Shown: positions 57,472-64,000 of the stretch, piece by piece | Numbering within the stretch: position 1 is the stretch's first letter | Layout of the letters: every line of letters begins with the position of its first letter | Source: Maratus speciosus | Lineage: Eukaryota > Arthropoda > Arachnida > Araneae > Salticidae | Direction of reading: 5' to 3' | DNA length: 64,000 bases | NCBI GenBank assembly: GCA_963932465.1 | Contig: OZ010798.1 | Location: forward strand, 17,468,981-17,532,980 | Made by a program: the position numbers and the translations under genes | Notes under the pieces: generated by a model | The model's input: the letters and a program-made list of their open reading frames with translations, nothing else | Told to the model about the DNA's origin: nothing | Databases searched by the model: none

Positions 57472-57780
57472 CATTAGTTCTTGTTCTTACAATATTCAAT
57501 GTTTTTTTTTTTTTTTTTTTTTTTAAATGCTACATTCTCATGAAGATTTCTTTTCAAAAAGAAAAAAAAAGAGAAGAAGAAGAAAGAATAATTATGAGTT
57601 AAGCATTGGGTGTTCATATTTTCCAACACGTCCAGAATATTTTAACAAAACTTTGCTGTTAAGGTGGGATGAAAAAATGGAATTTTGGATTATGGATTTC
57701 TAAAAGTGCAATAAAGTTGCATTATTTTATCAATACAGTCATATACATTTAACAGTATAAAATTTTATTTTTATTCATTA
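57472..57780. other. AT-rich spacer
   Basis: It contains a T24-type run (57501-57524) and an A/G-rich segment. No gene was seen. Confidence 0.45.
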
Positions 57781-58330
57781 ATATCTTTTGACTCCTCAAG
57801 ATGGCCAAATTTTTTAAAAACTGCCGAAATGGCCATTTTTTACTAAATTTAATAAAAATGAGCAAAAAGGGCAGTTGTTTATAATAGTGGGCAAATGGTC
57901 TAACAGTCCATCATAATCAACTGCAAAAAATTAGACCAATAATAGACCATTTGGCCATTTTTAGAAAACAATTGCTTCTTTTCCTAATTTTTATTAAATT
58001 TAGTAAAAAATGGCTGTTTTGGGCATTTTTTTTTTTAATTTGGCCATCTTGAGGAGGCAAAAGATATCAACCAATCTGGTAAAAATTTTTTACAGTTAAT
58101 TATGACGGATTTGTAGACCGTTTGTTCGCTTGTACAAAACAAATTTTTCCTCTTTTTCTAATTTGTCCTTTTTTTTTTAAATTTTTATTAATTTTAGTAA
58201 AAAAATGCTCATTTTTGACAGTTTATAGAAACTTTGTTCGTCTTGAGGACGTAAAAGTTATTAACGGTTAAATTTTTTTGCAGTTAATTATGATGGAATG
58301 GTAGACCATCGTTACTTTCCTTGAATTGGA
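57781..58330. repeat. Large imperfect hairpin plus an extra direct copy
   Basis: The left arm (57781-57925, with CTCAAGATGGCCAAATTTTT and TTTTACTAAATTTAATAAAA) pairs with the right arm (57925-58075, with ATTTTTATTAAATTTAGTAA and AATTTGGCCATCTTGAGGAG). A third, diverged copy of the right arm follows at 58085-58325 (ATTTTTATTAATTTTAGTAA, GTTCGTCTTGAGGACG). The arrangement is inverted, direct, direct. The class is unknown. Confidence 0.8.
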
Positions 58331-60412
58331 TTTTATGTCTTATACATTAGCCTTAGCAGTATATATTCATTTCAGAGAGGGGAGTCAAATTGTATGATTT
58401 TTTTTTTTTTAATGTTCTGATTAGCATTTATTAGAAATAATCAATACAAATTTTGAATTTTATTTTATTTAGACAATAATAAAACGAAAATATGGCATAA
58501 TTCTTAACAAAGAAATAAAGAGAAAAAAGTGACACAGTTATTACCACTGTCCTATCTTTAAGAAAAAAGAAAAATTTGATCATCCTTAGAATATTTATTA
58601 AGGCTGTTCGTAAATGCTCTGCTCAACAAGTGCAAAACGTTTTGACATATTTACAAATTCATTTTTTAAAGGAAAGATATAAAATTGGAAAGCCTGGCCA
58701 TGGAAGCGATTTAGAATTGAACTGTTTTTTTTTCCATTTTTTGATCAATCCATTACCTATTGAGTTATAAGCTACTAGTGTAAATGCCCATCCTAGGAGG
58801 GTGGATAAAAATTGTGTTTTTCACATAAAATTTGAAAAAACTGATAAAGATAATTGACAATATGGAAGCGTTTAGATGAGCAAAGTTCGGCTAGTTTGTG
58901 TTCTAATAAACACACTATTAGCATTTACAATACTTCTGGGTAAACCAGGTTTTCCAGCTATTATACCATAACAAAATTAAGATTCCTTAATAAAACAAAA
59001 AATTAACAAATATGCAATAAAACTGTGAGTTTAAAAAAAAGTCTCCTGTTCTGCAACTATTGAAATAATACTAATAATAATTAATATATTTTTTAAATAA
59101 CACTTTGAAACTGTATTTTTATCACCCCCCCCCCCATTCCTCGAAAAAAAAAAAAATTCATTTTAAAGAAATAAAAGTCTCAGTGTGTTTTAAATCTGCC
59201 AATAAAACTTGTAATCAAAAAATGAAAGCTATTTTTATTCAAGGATAAGTTTTACAAATGCCTTTTAGTGTTTCATAACCTTAATTTTGTTAAATTTAAT
59301 TCCCCAGATGTTCTTCGGCAACTCCTAAAAGTGATTAAAAAAAAAGGAAAAGAAAGAACTTGTTACCATACACAGATCATTTTAACAAGCCAATTTACGA
59401 ACTGTTTCTTTACTTCCGCATTTGATAATGAGTGCTATTACAGCCCACTTGAGTAACTCTCTAAAGCATATGTGCTAATAACTAAGATTTCACCACTCAT
59501 ATGTAACCAAAAAGGAACATCTGAACATTTTGACTGTTGCCAGACACCTTTAATTATTATATATTTTTTTCTACGCTGCGAATATGTTTTAGCAGCTTTA
59601 TGTATTATCACTCTTAATCATGTAGCCTCTCTGTTAACACGGAGTTTCTTATACTCCAGTAATATGTTTAATTATAAGTATTTAAAGCTAAAAGTTGAAT
59701 CTTTCTTTATCGTAAAAACACACAATACTAATTCATATTACATTATATCTTCCCATGGATTTAGCGGATACATATTAAGCTCTCAAAGGATACTTCAAAG
59801 GATAAATAATGCTTCACAAAATAAAATAAAAATAATTTCTTCAAGAAGCTTTTGGATAAATCCCTGACCACGCCACACCGATGAAGTTATACGTCATCAC
59901 GATATTGATGAATCCCAGGTAAGAGCATTTTACCTATTTCCATTTCAAAAGCAGCATAGCCACAAGAGATTTTTTCTAATTGTTTAAATATGAGACAGCG
60001 AATTCCTGCTATCGAGAATGGGGTGCTTTTGGCTTGATAGGCCACTTAAACTCCAACAAAAAGATTAATGAGAAAGATAAAGTGCTCATGTTTAGCGAAA
60101 AGAAGAAAAATTTTATATAGTGGCTTAGATTATAAATATTAAAAATATTCATGTTCTGAATAAAAAAAATAAAAAGATGCTGCATTGAATAAAATTATGA
60201 ATGTTATTGTACCAGAAATATAAAGGTGAATGAAAAAGAAACATTTATATATTTATGTTTTATGTAATGAACATTTAAATAATTAGTGAATGAACAATTT
60301 GTTGGTTGTGAGTAATAATAATAATAAAAAAGAAATCGTTCATTTTACATTTTACAGTAAATAAATAAATAAAAAGGAAATAGGTTGGTCGCATAAACAA
60401 ATAAAAATAAAC
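58331..60412. other. AT-rich stretch leading into the copia element
   Basis: A C-run lies at 59126-59134. The 131-codon frame at 59472-59867 has no recognised domain. The 5' LTR of the copia element should lie here, probably between about 59.5 and 60.3 kb. It cannot be delimited because the 3' LTR is outside the window. A primer-binding site was not convincingly identified. Confidence 0.4.
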
Positions 60413-63400
60413 ATGGCAGGGATAAAAGAAACTCAAACAGTCGAAAAATTAAATTCGACAAATTACTCAAATTGGAAATTTCGCGCAGAAATGATTTTAA
60501 TAAAAGAAAAATTGTTTGATGTAATAACACAAAATCCCCCAGATCCAATTAACACGGACTGGACGAAGAGGGACCGTAAAGCACGTGCAATTATCAACTT
60601 GAGTATTGAAGACTCACAGATCGTGCATGTAAAGCACTTAAACACTGCCAGAGAAACCTGGCAAGCTTTAAAAACAATTCATGAAAGGGCTAATCTCTCA
60701 AGCAAGTTATATTTGCTGAGAAAATTATACGGAGCAAAACTCCCAGAAAACGGCAATCTAATAAAACACATTACACATATTTTAGAACTTGTTGATAAAC
60801 TTTCAGCCATAGGCGAAACTATTAATGACTCGCACATTTCAGCTCTGTTACTTTGTTCACTACCACCTAGCTACAACACCTTAATTATAGCCCTCGAGGC
60901 CCGTCCAGAAAATGAACTTAATTCAGAGTTTATAAAAGGAAAACTCACTGATGAATATACAAGACGTTTAGAAAACACAGATCAGAGCGAGAATTCCTCA
61001 AAAGCGTTTAAAACGCATAAAAATTTTCCGGCTGAACACTATAATAAAAAGGACAAACAGTGCACATACTGTAAATTAAGAAACCATACATACAGGGAGT
61101 GCTGGCATCTTAAGAACAGAAACACTTACTCACCGTCACAAAAACAACAGCCGCACAAATCCAAGTATTACACATCATCGTTATGTTATGAAGACGCAAA
61201 CTATTATAGAGAAAACAAAAACCGTGAAACAGAACCAATTCGGATTAACAAAACACAGGGCAATTCAGGAAAAGGCAGCGACGCAGCTTTTTTAGTCCAG
61301 AAACCAGGAAAACAAACCTGGATAATCGACTCAGGTTCATCGACACACATTCTAAACAGTAAAGATGCATTCACTAAGTTTAACGACACTGAAAAGACGA
61401 CAGTCATCATTGCCAATGGCAAAACGCTGAATTCACACGGTACAGGTGAAACGACATTTAAAACAAAAACATCCGATGGAGGGATAAACACAATCACATT
61501 AAAAGAAGTATTATACGTACCAGAATTAGAATCAAACCTCATATCGGTAAGCAAAGCAACACAGAATGGCTATAAATTAATTTTCGATAAAGAAAAATGC
61601 ACGTTATCCCGAAACGGGAATATTTATCTTGAAGCAACAATGAAAAATAATTTATATCAAGTCGAATTATTAGAAGGCGCTGAAACTAATAAAGTAAACA
61701 TTGCACATGAATGTAAAAATAAAAATTGCATAGAAGTTTGGCACAAACGACTTGGCCATCGTAACTATAATGCGATAAAAGAATTAATAAATAAAAACTT
61801 AGCAGACGGTATAAAAATAAATAACTGTAATCATAATGCATTATGTGAAATATGTATCCAAACAAAAATAAGTGATGCCCCATATCCGAAATCAACAAAC
61901 TGTCCCAAAACAGGCAAAGTGCTCGATCTGATACACACGGACGTGTGCACATCTATCGGTACACCTACTATCGGGGGAAAAACAATGTTCGTCACTTTTA
62001 TAGACGACTATTCAAGGTTCACAGTAATTTACTTACTTTCGCATAAAAATGAAGTTCACGAAAAGTTAAAAGATTATGTAGCCATGGTGAAAACCCAATT
62101 CGGCAGATTCCCTAAAGCTATTAGATCCGATAATGGAGGGGAATATTTAGGTAAACAAACGGAAGAATACCTAAGGGCAAGAGGTATCCAACACCAGTTT
62201 ACTGTACCATTTTGTCCGAGCCAAAACGGCGTAGCGGAAAGAAAGAATAGGTCATTATTAGATATGACTAGGAGTCTACTCTCCGAAGCAGGCTTACCTC
62301 AAAAATTCTGGGGAGAAGCCATAACTACCGCCAATCACCTGCAGAATAGGCTACCAACCAAAATAACAAACAAAACACCGTTCGAAATTTGGTTCAACCG
62401 AAAACCCACCTTACACTACCTGCGTACATTCGGCTGTAAAGCTTATGCCTATATACAAAAACATCAGCGAAACAAATTAGATGATAGAGCGCAGGAAGGA
62501 ATACTTGTGGGGTATGACAACAAATCAAAAGGTTACCGTATATTTACAAAAGAAAACAAAATAATAATAGCGAGAACAGTTAAATTTATAGAAAATAGTG
62601 AAAACAACTTAAAGGAAAGCGAAGAGGTAGAAAACTCAGACAATGACAACAACTACATTCAAACTGAGTTAAGTAATTCGGACGAAGAACCAACCGCGTC
62701 CAAACAACCCGACGTAGAACCGAGAAGGTCTCAGAGGTCAAATAGAGGAGTACCACCCGACAGATACGTATGTCACGTAAAAACAAATGACACATTCGAA
62801 CCAACCGATTTTTATGACATAGCAAACATGAACAACCCAGTAGAAAAAGAAAATTGGCTCAAAGCCGCTCAACAAGAAATCCACTCATTAAAGAAAAATA
62901 AAACTTGGGACTTAGTGGATCCCCCACTAAATAAGAAAATTATTGGTTGTAAGTGGATTTTTAAGAGAAAGTTAGATAATTTAGGAAATGTACAAAAATA
63001 CAAGGCCCGTTTAGTAGCGAAAGGATATAATCAGAAGTACGGCGAAGATTATGATGAAACCTTCGCACCCGTAGTTTCACACACAACAATCCGCACATTT
63101 TTAGCCTCAGCGGCATATAAAAATCTTTCTGTTCAACACATTGACATCGACACTGCATTTCTTCACGGCGAAATAGAAGAAGAAATTTTCATGAAACAAC
63201 CAGAGGGTTTTATAAAAAAAAAAATTGTGAAAACAAAGTGTGTAAACTGAATAAAACAATCTACGGCTTAAAGCAGGCAGCTAGAGCCTGGCACAAAAAG
63301 ATCGCAGAATCATTAAAAAACATGAATTTTGTGCAAAGCACTGCTGACTCATGTTTGTTTACTAGAAAAGAAAAGGAAAATTTCACTTATATCATCGTCT

Positions 63401-64000
63401 ACGTTGACGATATTTTAATCGCGAGTAAAAGTGAAATAATTAAAGATGTAATAAAACAATTGCAAAATGAGTACGGAGTAAAAGACTTAGGCGAAATAAG
63501 TCAGTACCTAGGAACCAACATAATCAAAACGAATGATGGTTACAAATTAAACCAAAAGTCAAAAATAGAAGATTTGGTTAGAAAGTTAAATTTAACAGAT
63601 GCAAGACCTATTGGTACACCGATGGAAGTAGGTTTCTATAAATTAGAAGATAGCGACAATTTACTTCCGAACAATACAAAGTTTAGGCAAGCGATCGGTT
63701 CGCTCTTGTATATTGCAACAGTCACTCGACCCGACATTATGGCACCAGTAAATATACTTAGTAAGAGAAGTGCAACGCCACGCGAGAAGGATTGGAAAGC
63801 GGCAAAAAGAATTATTATTTACCTCAATTGCACAAAAAACCTATGCCTAACAATAAGCAAAAATAAACCACCAATACTCATCGCGTATGCTGATGCTGAT
63901 TGGGCTGGGGACACTAAAAATAGAAAATCAACCACCGGCAATATTTTTTTTCTGGGTGATAATCCCATTCAATGGACTACAAAATTACAGTCAAGCATTG
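60413..64000 (+). pseudogene. Ty1/copia retrotransposon Gag-Pol polyprotein (runs off the window)
   Basis: From the ATG at 60413 the order is Gag (UBN2-like, roughly residues 1-210), a CCHC knuckle (Cys217, Cys220, His225, Cys230), aspartic protease (WIIDSGSSTH, Asp306), GAG-pre-integrase motif HKRLGH (His444 on), integrase with Asp510, Asp573 and Glu609 (D-D-35-E), and reverse transcriptase (from about residue 820). This protease-integrase-RT order defines Ty1/copia. The first frame ends at 63250. It breaks at an 11-A run (63214-63224), after which a shifted frame continues with YGLKQAARAWHKK, the YVDD active site (63400-63411) and RNase H (YADADWAGD, about 63886) to the window edge. Apart from that shift the frame is open, so the copy is young. 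It is non-functional unless the A-run length is a sequencing error or a programmed shift. Confidence 0.92.

Noticed and set aside
59530..60300. Assigning a 5' LTR starting at the TGTTGCC near 59535
   Set aside because: A TG start alone is too weak. Without the 3' LTR in the window the repeat cannot be confirmed, so no LTR feature was called.
61204..63158. Minus-strand open frames opposite the copia polyprotein
   Set aside because: They are shadows of a well-supported plus-strand coding region.

Overview
This window looks like a piece of an AT-rich animal genome. It has spliced-gene signatures, almost no protein-coding sequence, many long homopolymer runs, C2H2 zinc-finger and F-box/LRR exons, and a very high density of class II transposon remnants. 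The repeat style (pogo/Tigger, hAT, piggyBac-type MITEs, foldback elements, a Ty1/copia element) suggests an arthropod, possibly an arachnid. That assignment is inference and the species cannot be named from sequence alone. All boundaries and identities were read by eye. No similarity search was run.

Layout. 1-35 kb is a transposon graveyard without a convincing cellular exon. It holds a hAT element with a perfect 8-bp target duplication (2.2-2.8 kb), a 486-bp tandem duplication with foldback (4.1-5.3 kb), GC-ended foldback elements (8.3-9.9, 32.0-32.8 and 33.5-34.4 kb), a tRNA-like SINE (12.7 kb) and a Russian-doll nest of elements at 13.0-14.5 kb. Several arrays of a ~31-bp monomer occur at 13.8, 24.3, 25.9-28.0 and 29.4 kb, and in the opposite orientation at 41-42.7 kb. 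At least three arrays are internal cargo of a hAT-like element with ends CAGGGGTGATTCTG. A long element with CCGTATTTTCGG ends spans about 31.4-34.6 kb and contains other insertions.

35.0-36.5 kb holds the clearest cellular gene: the 3' exon of an F-box/leucine-rich-repeat protein with splice acceptor, stop and AATAAA signal. Its reading frame is broken by a homopolymer frameshift and by a 482-bp insertion with a 12-bp target duplication, 33-bp inverted repeats and a hammerhead-ribozyme-like motif. 36.8-47 kb is again repeats, including a hAT MITE with perfect target duplication (39.3 kb), nested monomer arrays, a TTAA-flanked MITE, a MITE sitting at the TA centre of a long palindrome (45.1-45.7 kb) and an 81-bp minisatellite. 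47.6-49.7 kb (minus strand) is a C2H2 zinc-finger array with seven intact fingers and decayed fingers on both sides. It is interrupted by a terminal-inverted-repeat element.

50.7-57.5 kb holds at least three decayed pogo/Tigger-type transposase remnants. 57.8-58.3 kb is a large imperfect hairpin. 60.4 kb to the window end is a near-complete Ty1/copia polyprotein (Gag, protease, integrase, reverse transcriptase, RNase H) with one frameshift in an A-run. It runs off the right edge.

No operon-like cooperation exists. The coherent story is successive transposon colonisation, with insertions dating each other (TTAA MITE inside the satellite-bearing hAT, which sits inside a pogo-like element) and one insertion disrupting a host gene copy.
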